NCBI GenBank assembly: GCA_964430855.1 | Contig: CAYSHC010000004.1 | Coordinates: forward strand, 1-64,000 | From: JAEZDP01 sp964430855 | GTDB lineage: Bacteria; Acidobacteriota; Vicinamibacteria; Vicinamibacterales; Vicinamibacteraceae | Reading direction: 5' to 3' | DNA: 64,000 bases | In this document: one piece after another, positions 1 to 8,280 of the stretch | Numbering within the stretch: the first letter of the stretch is position 1 | Layout of the letters: each line of letters begins with the position of its first letter | The notes under the pieces: model-generated | Databases searched by the model: none | Seen by the model: only the letters and a program-made list of their open reading frames with translations | Told to the model about the DNA's origin: nothing | Translations under genes and position numbers: made by a program

Positions 1-269
1 GATATCTGGTGCGCAGCGGCAATCCCGACGCGCTCGACTCGATCGTGCCGATGGCGTTCGGCAACCTGGCGCTCGACCTGATCCTCGCCAAGCGCTTCGG
101 CCGGCTCGTCAGCGTGCGCAACGGCGCGTACGACAACGTGCCGATCGACGTGGTGGTCGGGAGGAAGAAGGAGGTGGACACGCATCGCCACTACAACAGC
201 GAGCGGCTGCGGCCCATCTACCACACCTTCCATCGCCAGCCGGTCTTCATCATGACCAGCGACGTCTAG
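1..269 (+). CDS. pfkA: 6-phosphofructokinase, C-terminal part (gene cut by window edge)
   Basis: This is the last ~88 residues of a phosphofructokinase, which phosphorylates fructose 6-phosphate in glycolysis. The reading frame is open to the window edge, so the start and the catalytic N-terminal half lie outside. The visible part holds the family block around VRSGNPDALDS, a following GNLALDLI helix, and a C-terminal ERLRPIYH segment ending in MTSDV. These resemble group III (PPi- or ATP-using) PFKs. The phosphate donor cannot be decided because the donor-determining glycines are upstream. A strong palindrome follows the stop codon directly. Confidence 0.85.
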   Translation, partial: YLVRSGNPDALDSIVPMAFGNLALDLILAKRFGRLVSVRNGAYDNVPIDVVVGRKKEVDTHRHYNSERLRPIYHTFHRQPVFIMTSDV

Positions 270-275
270 ACGGGC

Positions 276-300
276 GGGGACGGCTCTCCGAGCCGTCCCC
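276..300. terminator. 11-bp palindrome downstream of pfkA; also a copy of a dispersed repeat
   Basis: GGGGACGGCTC, a TCC loop, then GAGCCGTCCCC form a perfect 11-bp stem seven bases after the pfkA stop. There is no T-tract, so a terminator role rests only on stem strength and position. The inner 21 bases (278-298) are the exact reverse complement of 37640-37660, so this is also a member of a dispersed palindromic repeat family. Confidence 0.6.
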
Positions 301-352
301 TTGTCGGCTCCTCTCCCTCCTCCGTCTTCTTTCTTCCTTGCCCGACTGCCCG

Positions 353-817
353 TCAGGTGCTCCTCCGGAGCGCCTCCCGGACGAAGCGCTCGATGTCGTC
401 GGCCGCCGCGGCCCCTGCCGTCCGCTGCACCTCCCGGCCTCCGGCGTATACCGCGAGCGTGGGAATCGACCGGATGCCTTCGCGCGCGGCGACGTCCGGC
501 ACGCCGTCGGTGTCCAGCTTGGCGACGACGATCTCTCCGGCCATGCGGCGGGCCACGTCGGCCACGTGCGGTGCCACCACGCGGCACGGACCGCACCAGG
601 CCGCCCAGAAGTCGACGAGCACCGGCATGGCCGTCTGCCGCGTCAGCGCTGCGAACGCGTCAGCCGAGGGAATCTCGACCGGCGCGTCGGGCGGCCGGAT
701 GTCCTGCCGGCACTTGCCACAGCGCGTATGGCGCCCGAGCGCCTCGTAGCGTACGCGGGTGCGCTGCCCGCAGGAGGGGCAACTCATCACGATGCCCTCG
801 GCGTCGGCGGTTGCCAT
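353..817 (-). CDS. Thioredoxin with N-terminal zinc ribbon (thioredoxin-2 type)
   Basis: A 154-residue cytosolic disulfide reductase. Two CxxC pairs (C13/C16 and C33/C36) form the zinc ribbon typical of thioredoxin 2/TrxC. The thioredoxin fold follows with the active site WCGPC (C75, C78) and a cis-proline in SIPT. The start was chosen because its ATG shares one base with the TGA stop of the upstream cstA-like gene (TGATG), implying translational coupling. A second Met ten residues in (MSCPSC) is an alternative start. The zinc-ribbon form is often linked to oxidative stress resistance. Its pairing with a peptide/pyruvate-type transporter is unusual, and the functional link is unknown. Confidence 0.9.
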   Translation of the reverse strand: MATADAEGIVMSCPSCGQRTRVRYEALGRHTRCGKCRQDIRPPDAPVEIPSADAFAALTRQTAMPVLVDFWAAWCGPCRVVAPHVADVARRMAGEIVVAKLDTDGVPDVAAREGIRSIPTLAVYAGGREVQRTAGAAAADDIERFVREALRRST

Positions 818-2601
818 CACGCCTCCTCGGTGGCGTTGGCCGCGGGGAACATGGGCAGCGGCTGATCCGCCTGGAGCGCCTGCGCGAGCCGCGTCACGCC
901 GACGACGACCACGGCGGCCGCGAGCACGAGGAGCGCGGCGGCCGCCAGACCGAGCATGACGTTGCCGCCCTGCGCGAGGTGCGTCCGCGCGAGCAGCACC
1001 AGGGCGGCGATCGTCGTGGCGACCATGAACGCGGCAGGCACCAAGGCGAACGCGTAGCGGCGCGCGCGCTGCACGAGCCAGACGGTGACGGTGATCAGGG
1101 CGAGCGCGCCGAGCAGCTGGTTGCCCGCGCCGAACACGGGCCACATCTGCCGGATGGTCCCGCTCAGCGCGAACCCCACCATCAGCGCGACGGCGAGGCC
1201 CGTGTTGACGGTCGGCCGGCGGAGCCACGCGGGTGCCTGGCCGTCGAAGACGAACTGCCAGAACTCCTCGAGCAGGTACCGGCACAACCGGACGGCGCTG
1301 TCGAGCGTCGTCACGACGAACCCCTCGACCATGAGGATGCAGAGCACGACCGCCACGGCGATGGGCACGAAGGGGAATGCGCCGTTGACGAGCCGCCCGG
1401 CGCCGAGCGCGAAACCGAGGATCGGGTTCGATGGTGCGTTGTCCGGATAGACCACCGAGAGGTACTCGGCGTGCGGCAGTGTCGCGGCGACGGCCGCGAG
1501 CACGAGCACGGCCAGGAAGCTCTCGACGATCATCGCGCCGTAGCCGATGCTGCGGCAATCGCGCTCGCGCGGAATCTGCTTCGCCGTGGTGCCGCTGGCG
1601 ACGAGGCTGTGGAACCCGCTGATGGCGCCGCACGCGACGGTGATGAACAGCAGCGGCCAGATCGGCCCGCGCAGTGCCGCTTCGCCGGCCGAGATGTCGA
1701 CGGCAGGCGCCTGGAGGCTCACCCCGCCGATCCCGGCGGTCACCACGGCGGCAAACAGCATCAGCATGCCGCCGTACAGGATCTGCACGTTGGTGAAGTC
1801 GCGCGGCTGCAGCAGGAACCAGACCGGCACCGAGCATGCGGCGAGCACGTAGGCCGTCATCACCCAGCGCCAGACCTCGCCCGACAGGGTGACGGGCATG
1901 ACGAACCCGATCACGATGCTGGCCACGCAGACCGTCGCGGCGAGCAGGTACGCCGCGGGCGTCGAGAGCCGCCCGCGGCGAATCAGCAGGCCGAGCACGG
2001 GGGCAAACGCGGTGATGACGAAGACCGAGGTCGTGGCGATGCCGCCGATCCTGGCCTTGACCACGCCATCCTCGACGACCGTGCCCAGGAGACCGTCGCT
2101 CTCGGTCACGCCCAGCGCGTCGAGCGGATACGTCGACGTCAGCGCGACCACCGAGAGGTTGAGGAAGATCGCGTTGATGATCGACAGCACGAAGATCAGC
2201 ACGAGCAGGTTGAGCAGGTAGCCGGCGGGCCCGAGCACGCGGCGCGCCACGTCGGCGATCGACCGGCCTCCCTCCCGCAGGCTCGTGAACAACACGCTCA
2301 TGTCGTGCGCCGCGCCGAAGAAGATCCCCCCCAGCACCACCCAGAGCCAGACGGGCTGCCAGCCGAAGGCGAGCGCCAGCGTCGGCCCGACGATGGGCCC
2401 GGCGCCCGCGATGGTCGCGAAGTGATGGCCGAAGACGACGTGCGTCGGGCTCTTGACGAAGTCGCGGCCATCCGCGAACTGCTCGCTCGGCGGCACGTGC
2501 CTGTCGTCTTCCATGAAGACACGGGCGATGTAGCGCGGGTAGATCCGCATGGCCACCCCGAGCACGAGGGCGGCCGCTGTCACTGGCACGAGGATGTTCA
2601 C
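817..2601 (-). CDS. cstA: Carbon starvation protein CstA-family transporter
   Basis: A 594-residue integral membrane protein with many hydrophobic segments. The CstA signature GHHFATIAGAGPIVGP lies near residues 58-73, followed by WLWVVLGGIFFGAAHD. E. coli CstA and its paralogue BtsT are peptide or pyruvate transporters induced at carbon limitation; the substrate here cannot be read from sequence. The length is between short CstA forms and the ~700-residue E. coli protein. The gene is first in a two-gene unit with the zinc-ribbon thioredoxin, whose ATG overlaps its stop. It is divergent from the phosphodiesterase gene at 2665, leaving about 60 bp for both promoters. Confidence 0.9.
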   Translation of the reverse strand: MNILVPVTAAALVLGVAMRIYPRYIARVFMEDDRHVPPSEQFADGRDFVKSPTHVVFGHHFATIAGAGPIVGPTLALAFGWQPVWLWVVLGGIFFGAAHDMSVLFTSLREGGRSIADVARRVLGPAGYLLNLLVLIFVLSIINAIFLNLSVVALTSTYPLDALGVTESDGLLGTVVEDGVVKARIGGIATTSVFVITAFAPVLGLLIRRGRLSTPAAYLLAATVCVASIVIGFVMPVTLSGEVWRWVMTAYVLAACSVPVWFLLQPRDFTNVQILYGGMLMLFAAVVTAGIGGVSLQAPAVDISAGEAALRGPIWPLLFITVACGAISGFHSLVASGTTAKQIPRERDCRSIGYGAMIVESFLAVLVLAAVAATLPHAEYLSVVYPDNAPSNPILGFALGAGRLVNGAFPFVPIAVAVVLCILMVEGFVVTTLDSAVRLCRYLLEEFWQFVFDGQAPAWLRRPTVNTGLAVALMVGFALSGTIRQMWPVFGAGNQLLGALALITVTVWLVQRARRYAFALVPAAFMVATTIAALVLLARTHLAQGGNVMLGLAAAALLVLAAAVVVVGVTRLAQALQADQPLPMFPAANATEEA

Positions 2602-2664
2602 ACGAGGCTCCGATGCGTTACGGGCACGATGCCGCTATCCTAGCCGGTACAATCGGGACGAGAC

Positions 2665-4203
2665 ATGCCACAGGTGCTGCTGGTCGTCATCGACGCCCTC
2701 ACGTCGCGTGTCGTCGCGCCCGCGATGGCGGAGGGACGACTGCCCACGCTCAAGGCCCTCGCCGACCGTGGTCAGGTACGCTTCGATTGTCGATCCATTT
2801 TCCCGTCGATTACACCTGCCGCCACCTCGTCGATCATCACCGGCCGGTATCCCTGCGAGCACGGCATCGCCGGCGCGTCCTGGCTGGACGAGTCCACGGG
2901 TGAAGTCGCCTACTACGGGGACGACTTCTGGACCATCCTCCGGGAGGGTACCGGCCACTTCTTCCAGGACTTCCTGCTGCACCTCAACGGCGAGCGGCTC
3001 ACGGCGCCGACGCTCTTCCAACTGGCCGAGCGGGCCGGCCGGAGCGCGGCCTGCCTCAATTACCTCGTCTACCGCGGCGACACCACGCACCGCATCCGCG
3101 TGCCGCTGGCGCTGGCGCTGCTGCCCGGCGTGCCCTTCGCGGAGACGGTCGCCGGCCCGTCCACGCTGTGCCTCGGCGACTTCGTGAGCGAGGGCCCCGG
3201 CCGCGACGACCTCCGATCGGTCGGCGGCATCTTCCACCGGTTCGGCCTCGACGACCCCGGCACCGCAGGCTACCTCCAGGCGCTGGCGGCGGGGGAGCGG
3301 CTGCCCGACGTCACCGTCGCGTACTTCGCGGAGAACGACTACCGCAGCCACAAGGTCGGCCCGCAGGCCGCGCTGCGAGTGGTCGAACGCGTCGACGACT
3401 ACCTGCGTGACTTCCTCGACGCCCGCGGCGGCATCGACCTCGCCCTCGGCGACCTCCGGGTCGCCATCACCGGCGACCACTCGCATGCCGACATCGACGC
3501 AGACGCGGAGCACGCGCGGCTCGATCTTGCCGCCGTGCTCGGGTCGTGGTCGCTTGGCGACCCCGGTGCCGGCTGGCGCGGCGACGCGCAGCTCATGATC
3601 TGCCCGAACATGCGCGCGGCGCAGATCTACACGCGCGACGAGTCCGTCGACGTCGACCGCGTCATCGACGACCTGCTCGCCGAGCCGAGGGTGGACCAGG
3701 TGCTGTGGCGCAGCCGCGAGGCCGGCGGCGCCACGCGCTTCCACGTGGCAACGGCCGACCGTGGCCGGCTGTCGTTCGCGTTCGCGGCTGGCGAAGCCGG
3801 GACGCCCGACGAGTACGGCGGACGCTGGACGTGGACCGGCGACCTGCGCGCCGTGGACGCGCGCGTCGGCGCCGAAGGCCGCGTGGCCAGCGACCGCTAC
3901 CCGAACCCGTTCGAACGCATCGCCGGCGGGCTCCGGCACCCTTGTGCGGGTCGCGTGTGGGTGACCGCCACGCCTGGCGTCGAACTGGAGGCACCGGGGG
4001 GCAAGGTCCACGTGGGCGGAGCCTCGCACGGCGCACTCCATGCCGACGACTCGCTGGTGCCACTCATCGTGGCCGGCGGCGGGCCGGTGCCAGAGTGGCA
4101 GGCGCCGCCACGCACCGTGGACGTTGCCGCGGTCTGCCTCTCCGCGCTCGGCATCGAACCGTGGCGCGCCGCCGGCGAGAGCCACGCCGCTGGCTGGGAC
4201 TGA
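2665..4203 (+). CDS. Alkaline-phosphatase-superfamily phosphodiesterase/nucleotide pyrophosphatase-like protein
   Basis: A 512-residue protein of the type I phosphodiesterase/nucleotide pyrophosphatase fold. The metal-binding Asp sits in LLVVIDAL near the N-terminus. The candidate nucleophile is in the SITPAATSSIITGRYP block, and later metal ligands are in YFAENDYRSHKVG and in AITGDHSHAD. No signal peptide is seen, so it is probably cytoplasmic, unlike the secreted relative at 36007. The substrate is unknown. It is divergent from cstA, and a TACAAT -10-like hexamer (2648-2653) lies very close to the ATG, suggesting a short leader. Confidence 0.8.
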   Translation: MPQVLLVVIDALTSRVVAPAMAEGRLPTLKALADRGQVRFDCRSIFPSITPAATSSIITGRYPCEHGIAGASWLDESTGEVAYYGDDFWTILREGTGHFFQDFLLHLNGERLTAPTLFQLAERAGRSAACLNYLVYRGDTTHRIRVPLALALLPGVPFAETVAGPSTLCLGDFVSEGPGRDDLRSVGGIFHRFGLDDPGTAGYLQALAAGERLPDVTVAYFAENDYRSHKVGPQAALRVVERVDDYLRDFLDARGGIDLALGDLRVAITGDHSHADIDADAEHARLDLAAVLGSWSLGDPGAGWRGDAQLMICPNMRAAQIYTRDESVDVDRVIDDLLAEPRVDQVLWRSREAGGATRFHVATADRGRLSFAFAAGEAGTPDEYGGRWTWTGDLRAVDARVGAEGRVASDRYPNPFERIAGGLRHPCAGRVWVTATPGVELEAPGGKVHVGGASHGALHADDSLVPLIVAGGGPVPEWQAPPRTVDVAAVCLSALGIEPWRAAGESHAAGWD

Positions 4204-4206
4204 GCC

Positions 4207-5163
4207 TCAGGCGGTGGCGGCCGACAGCCGCGCGCGCGTCGCCTCGAGCTGCTCGCGCAGTTCGCGGATGGCCTCGAGCTCCTGGCCCGGACGTCCGTGC
4301 TCGATGCCGCAGTAGCCGCGGTAGCCAGCCTCCACGACAATACGCATCATGCGGTCGAGATCGATTGGGCCCGACTTGCCGTGCGCGTCCCATACGGTGG
4401 GCTTCACGCTGACGCCCTTCGCGAGCGGCATCATCTCGCGGACGCCCTGGTACGAGTCGTAGCTCTCGATGGGGGCGTCGGGGTTGTTGCGGTCAACGCG
4501 GCTGATGCGGAAGTTGCCGAAGTCGGGCAGTGTGCCCGCGCGCGGATGGTCCGCCATGCGGATCGTCCGCATCAGCCACGCGGCGTTGCTGCTCAGCCCG
4601 CCGTGGTTCTCGATGACGACGTCGATGTCGTGGCCGTCGGCGAACCGGCACAGCCTGTTCATGCCGTCGGCCACGAGGCGCGACTGCTCGTCGGGCGTCC
4701 CCTCGCTGTAGGCGTTCACGCGGATGGCATGGCAACCGAGCGTGCGCGCCGCCTCCACCCACTTGTAGTGGTTCTCGACCGCCGTCGTGCGCAGCGCGGG
4801 ATCGGGGTCGCCCAGGCGCCCTTCGTTGTCGCACATGATGAGCACCTGCGTGACGCCCTCGCCCGCGGCGCGCGTGTTCATCTCGCGCAGGTAGGCCGTG
4901 TCGGTGGCCTTGTCCATGAAGAACTGGTTGACGTACTCGATGGCGTCGATCCCCACGCTCCTGGCGATCTTCGCGAAGTCGAGGTGCTGCATGGTGCCCT
5001 TGCGCAGCGGGCCGTTGATGGACCACTGCGCGAGCGAGATCTTGTAGAGCGGCGCCGACTGCGCCGCGCGCGGCCGCGCGCGGCCGAGCCAGGCGGTACC
5101 GGCGCCGGCCACGGCGGCACCGGTGACCTGGAGGAACGTCCGACGGGAGGTGAGCGTCTGCAT
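4207..5163 (-). CDS. Exported sugar phosphate isomerase/epimerase-like TIM-barrel protein
   Basis: A 318-residue protein with a Tat-type leader (SRRTFLQVTGAAVAG) followed by an AP-endonuclease-2/xylose-isomerase-like TIM barrel. Recognisable strand ends include VIENHGG, a likely metal ligand region, and GYCGIEHGR near the C-terminus. The upstream Met was rejected because the twin-arginine leader starts properly at MQTLTSRR. Proteins of this type act on sugars or inositols in the periplasm; the substrate is not known. It converges tail-to-tail, 3 bp away, with the phosphodiesterase gene, and lies 23 bp downstream of a second exported TIM-barrel gene, so the two probably form an operon. Confidence 0.8.
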   Translation of the reverse strand: MQTLTSRRTFLQVTGAAVAGAGTAWLGRARPRAAQSAPLYKISLAQWSINGPLRKGTMQHLDFAKIARSVGIDAIEYVNQFFMDKATDTAYLREMNTRAAGEGVTQVLIMCDNEGRLGDPDPALRTTAVENHYKWVEAARTLGCHAIRVNAYSEGTPDEQSRLVADGMNRLCRFADGHDIDVVIENHGGLSSNAAWLMRTIRMADHPRAGTLPDFGNFRISRVDRNNPDAPIESYDSYQGVREMMPLAKGVSVKPTVWDAHGKSGPIDLDRMMRIVVEAGYRGYCGIEHGRPGQELEAIRELREQLEATRARLSAATA

Positions 5164-5186
5164 GGAGCCTCGCACGTGATGCCGGC

Positions 5187-6155
5187 TCACGCCGGCGGGA
5201 TGCTGAAGGTCTCGCGGACGTAGGCGATGTTGGCCCGCGTGTCCGCGATGAGGTCCTTGGTGGGCGAGCCGGTCTCGAGCACGTACCAGCCGCGGTAGCC
5301 GATGTCGCGGAACTCCTGCGCCAGCCGCGGCCAGTCGAGGATGTCCTGGTCGCGCATCAGCTTCGGTCCGTTCTTGACGTGGACCTGGTGGATGCGGCCC
5401 TTGAGCTTCGTGGGCTCCCCGTACGGGTCGTGCAGCCGCGACTTGATGTTCCGCGCGTCGTAGTACACCTGCACGAAGTCCGACCCGATGGCGTCGAGCA
5501 GCCGCAGGTTGTCCTCGGCCGAGATCCAGTCCTCGAGCGCGACGACGACGCCGGCCTGCTCGGCGTGGCGGGCGACCTCGCGCATCATCGCGACGAACGT
5601 GTCGACCTCGCGCGGGTTGGTCATGTCGATGTGGCTCTCACCGAGGATCGGCAGCAGGATGTTCGTGGTGCCGAGGGCGCTCGCCACCTCGACCGCCTCC
5701 ACGAGCAGGATGCCGGCGGCGGGGTTGGTATGCAGCGGGAGGCGGAACTTGCCCGGCGAGCCGATGGCGAGCGAGCAGATCTGGATGCCCTCGTCGAGCG
5801 CGGCCTGCTTGAAGGCGGCCTGTACCTTGCGGTCGCGCAGGTGCAGGCTGCCGTCGGCCGGGAACTGGAGGCTTACCTGGATGCCGTCGAGGCCGATCTG
5901 CCGCGCGAGCGCGATCTTGGTGATGTCGCCGCGCTGTCCGAGGTTCCAGTCGGTCATGCCGATGCGCAGCGGCACCGGCGCCGGTTCGGTGCGCGTCTGC
6001 GGCTGTCCGGCGGCAGGCGACGACAGCTCGCGGCCGCCGGCCGTGCCAGCCGTGGCGGCAAGGGCCGCGGCGCCGGTCACGAACGCGCGGCGGCTGACGC
6101 CGTGGCCGCCAGGCCGCGCGCCAGACGGCGGACCGTCTTCGGGGAGGTGTGGCAT
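5187..6155 (-). CDS. Exported sugar phosphate isomerase/epimerase-like TIM-barrel protein
   Basis: A 322-residue paralogue of the next gene downstream. The Tat leader VSRRAFVTGAAALAATAG is preceded by an unusually long n-region of about 25 residues. The barrel carries VVALEDWIS, YYDARNIKS, HVKNG and WYVLETGSP, which match the metal and substrate-binding strand ends of this superfamily. Start MPHLPEDG was chosen because upstream codons would cross the intergenic region shared with the divergent histidine kinase gene. A TATAAG box lies just upstream on this strand. The substrate is unknown, probably a periplasmic polyol or sugar. Confidence 0.8.
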   Translation of the reverse strand: MPHLPEDGPPSGARPGGHGVSRRAFVTGAAALAATAGTAGGRELSSPAAGQPQTRTEPAPVPLRIGMTDWNLGQRGDITKIALARQIGLDGIQVSLQFPADGSLHLRDRKVQAAFKQAALDEGIQICSLAIGSPGKFRLPLHTNPAAGILLVEAVEVASALGTTNILLPILGESHIDMTNPREVDTFVAMMREVARHAEQAGVVVALEDWISAEDNLRLLDAIGSDFVQVYYDARNIKSRLHDPYGEPTKLKGRIHQVHVKNGPKLMRDQDILDWPRLAQEFRDIGYRGWYVLETGSPTKDLIADTRANIAYVRETFSIPPA

Positions 6156-6247
6156 GGCGCACTTATAACCCACGCCGCGCGCGGGCGCCACTCCCGACAC
6201 GCCCGCATGCAGTTGCGGCACGGCGGGCGCGCCGGTAGCATCCATCC

Positions 6248-7684
6248 GTGGCGCTCGTACCTGTGGGGCTGAAGACCCCGCGTCCGGCCGTCGTGCATGT
6301 GATGGCGCTTCTCGGCGGCATCTGCATCTTCGTCATCGACGCGATGTTCCCGCCGGGCGCCGCCGTCGGCGTGCTGTATGTGGCCGTGATCCTCCTCGGC
6401 CTGTGGACGCCTTGGGCGCCGTTCCCGTGGGTGGCGGCCGCCGTCGCGTCGGCCCTGGCCGTGGTGGACCTGCTGCTCAGCGCACCGCCGGACCTCCAGG
6501 TCGTTGCCGTCGGCAACCGCGCGCTGATGCTGATGGTGTTCGCCCTGACCGCGCTGCTGGTGGCGCGTTCGGCACGCTTCCAGCGGGAGGGCCTGGCGCA
6601 CCTCACCGCGCTGGCCGACTTCAAGCGCGCGCTCGACGCGGCCGCCATCGTCGCGACCACCGACGTGCGCGGACGCATCACCTACGTCAACCACACGTTC
6701 TGCCGCATCTCGGGCTACTCCCGCGAGGAGCTGATCGGCCAGGACCACCGCATCATCAACTCCGGCCTTCACCCGCCGGCGTTCATGAAGAACCTGTGGC
6801 AGACGATCGCGAGAGGGCAGGTCTGGCACGGCGAGATCCGCAACCGCGCCAAGCAGGGCCACTACTACTGGGTGGACACGACCATCGTCCCGTTCCTCGA
6901 CGAGCGCGGCAAGCCGTACCAGTACATCGCCATCCGGTCGGACATCACGGCGCGCAAGGCCGCCGAGGAGCAGCTGGCGCGGCAGGCGGCGCTCGCCAGG
7001 GTCGGGCAGATGGCCGCCGTGCTCGCCCATGAGATCCGCAACCCGCTCGCCGGCATCAAGGGCGCCATCGAGGTCATCGCGTCGCGGCGCGCGCCCGACG
7101 ATCCCGAGCGGCCGATCATGCGCGACATCATCAGCCGCATCGAGTCGCTGGGCGAACTCCTGAACGACGTCATGGTCTTTGCCCGTCCGCGCCCGCCGAC
7201 CTTCGCGATGGTGCCGTTGCGCGGCCTCGTCCAGGACGCGATCACGCTGCTACGCCGCGATCCGATCACCGCGAACGTGGCGCTCGAGGTGACGGCCGAC
7301 GAGGAGGTCGTCGCGGCCGTCGACGCCGACCTCATTCGCGCCACGCTGGTCAATCTGCTGCTCAACGCCGCGCAGGCAATGCAAGGGAACGGGCGCGTCG
7401 ATGTCACGATTGGCCGGCGCGACGCGACGGCGGTGATCGAGGTGCGCGACACGGGTCCGGGGATTCCGGCGGAGGTGCGCGAGCAGATCTTCGAGCCGTT
7501 CTTCACGACCAAGGCGCGCGGCGGCGGGTTGGGGCTGTCGGTGGCGTTGCGGACCGCGGAGCTGCACCGGGGGGCGTTGACGGCGGCGTGCCCGCCGGAG
7601 GGTGGGACGGTGATGACGCTGACGCTGCCGCTCCGGCAGCCGGGCGTCGAGCCCGGCGCGGAGGCGCCCGTCAGCGCCGCGTAG
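6248..7684 (+). CDS. PAS-domain membrane sensor histidine kinase
   Basis: A 478-residue kinase starting at GTG. Three hydrophobic segments span about residues 15-105 (a compact N-terminal membrane sensor). A PAS domain follows (about 125-235, with ITYVNHTFCRISGYS and SDITARK). The dimerisation helix carries the phospho-acceptor in AHEIRNPLAGIKGA (H261). The ATPase domain shows an N-box (LVNLLLNAAQAM), DTGPGIP, FEPFFTTK and GGGLGLSV. Architecture and H-box type match NtrB-class kinases, which pair with sigma-54 activators, and one such activator lies 4.3 kb downstream at 11947. No response regulator is adjacent, so the partner is inferred. Confidence 0.92.
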   Translation: MALVPVGLKTPRPAVVHVMALLGGICIFVIDAMFPPGAAVGVLYVAVILLGLWTPWAPFPWVAAAVASALAVVDLLLSAPPDLQVVAVGNRALMLMVFALTALLVARSARFQREGLAHLTALADFKRALDAAAIVATTDVRGRITYVNHTFCRISGYSREELIGQDHRIINSGLHPPAFMKNLWQTIARGQVWHGEIRNRAKQGHYYWVDTTIVPFLDERGKPYQYIAIRSDITARKAAEEQLARQAALARVGQMAAVLAHEIRNPLAGIKGAIEVIASRRAPDDPERPIMRDIISRIESLGELLNDVMVFARPRPPTFAMVPLRGLVQDAITLLRRDPITANVALEVTADEEVVAAVDADLIRATLVNLLLNAAQAMQGNGRVDVTIGRRDATAVIEVRDTGPGIPAEVREQIFEPFFTTKARGGGLGLSVALRTAELHRGALTAACPPEGGTVMTLTLPLRQPGVEPGAEAPVSAA

Positions 7685-8273
7685 CGCGGGTCGCCATCTC
7701 GGCGCGCAGGCCCTCGATCATCGTGCCCGCGTCGCGCGACAGCACCCGCCTGATGACAAACGACGGCACGCTGAAGGACGGGTCGGCCACCAGCCGGTAC
7801 AGGACCAGCGTGCCGGAGGCGCAGGGCGTGAGGCGCCACTGGCCCTCGTAGCGCCGGAAGCTGCGCCCCAGCCTGTCGCGGAACGTGAGGCCGTCGGGCG
7901 CCTCCTCGACGACGAGCTGAAGGTGCACGCGCTTGGAGAACATCATCGCGTGCGACACGGCTTCCTGCTCGACGACCCGCGTCGTGCCGTTCTGCTCCAC
8001 GACGACGCTGCGCGCGATGTCGGGGACGAAGCGCGGGATCCCCTCGAAGTCGGTCAGAACCTCCAGGACGACGTCCGGCGGCTGCGGGACGACAAACTGC
8101 GCGGAGACGGTGTAGGCTTCGCCGTCGCGGTCGATGGTCACGTCGGGCGGCTCGCCCGTGGCGGCCGCGGCGAGGGCGGCCGGCACGGACAGGGCCACGG
8201 CGATCGCCGTGAGCAGGCGGTGAGCGCCGCAGCGCTCACCGTGCAGGAGGCCGAGAAGCGGTCGCACGTGCAC
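7671..8273 (-). CDS. Secreted START-like (SRPBCC/polyketide cyclase) domain protein
   Basis: A 200-residue protein with a signal peptide (hydrophobic core LLTAIAVALSVPAALAAA) and one START-like lipid-binding fold: FVVPQPPDVVLEVLTDFEGIP at the start of the domain, and a long C-terminal helix after SFVIRRVLSRDAGTM. Periplasmic proteins of this type may bind lipids or hydrophobic ligands; no ligand can be named. It is the last gene of a likely three-gene unit (yceI, porin-like, this gene), 7 bp after the porin-like stop. Its own 3' end overlaps the histidine kinase 3' end by 14 bp on the opposite strand. Confidence 0.75.
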   Translation of the reverse strand: MHVRPLLGLLHGERCGAHRLLTAIAVALSVPAALAAAATGEPPDVTIDRDGEAYTVSAQFVVPQPPDVVLEVLTDFEGIPRFVPDIARSVVVEQNGTTRVVEQEAVSHAMMFSKRVHLQLVVEEAPDGLTFRDRLGRSFRRYEGQWRLTPCASGTLVLYRLVADPSFSVPSFVIRRVLSRDAGTMIEGLRAEMATRATRR

Positions 8274-8280
8274 CTCCCGG

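Noticed and set aside
301..2643. A long Arg-rich open frame on the plus strand across the cstA/thioredoxin region
   Set aside because: It is the antisense shadow of cstA and trx; composition is unnatural and no domain is present.
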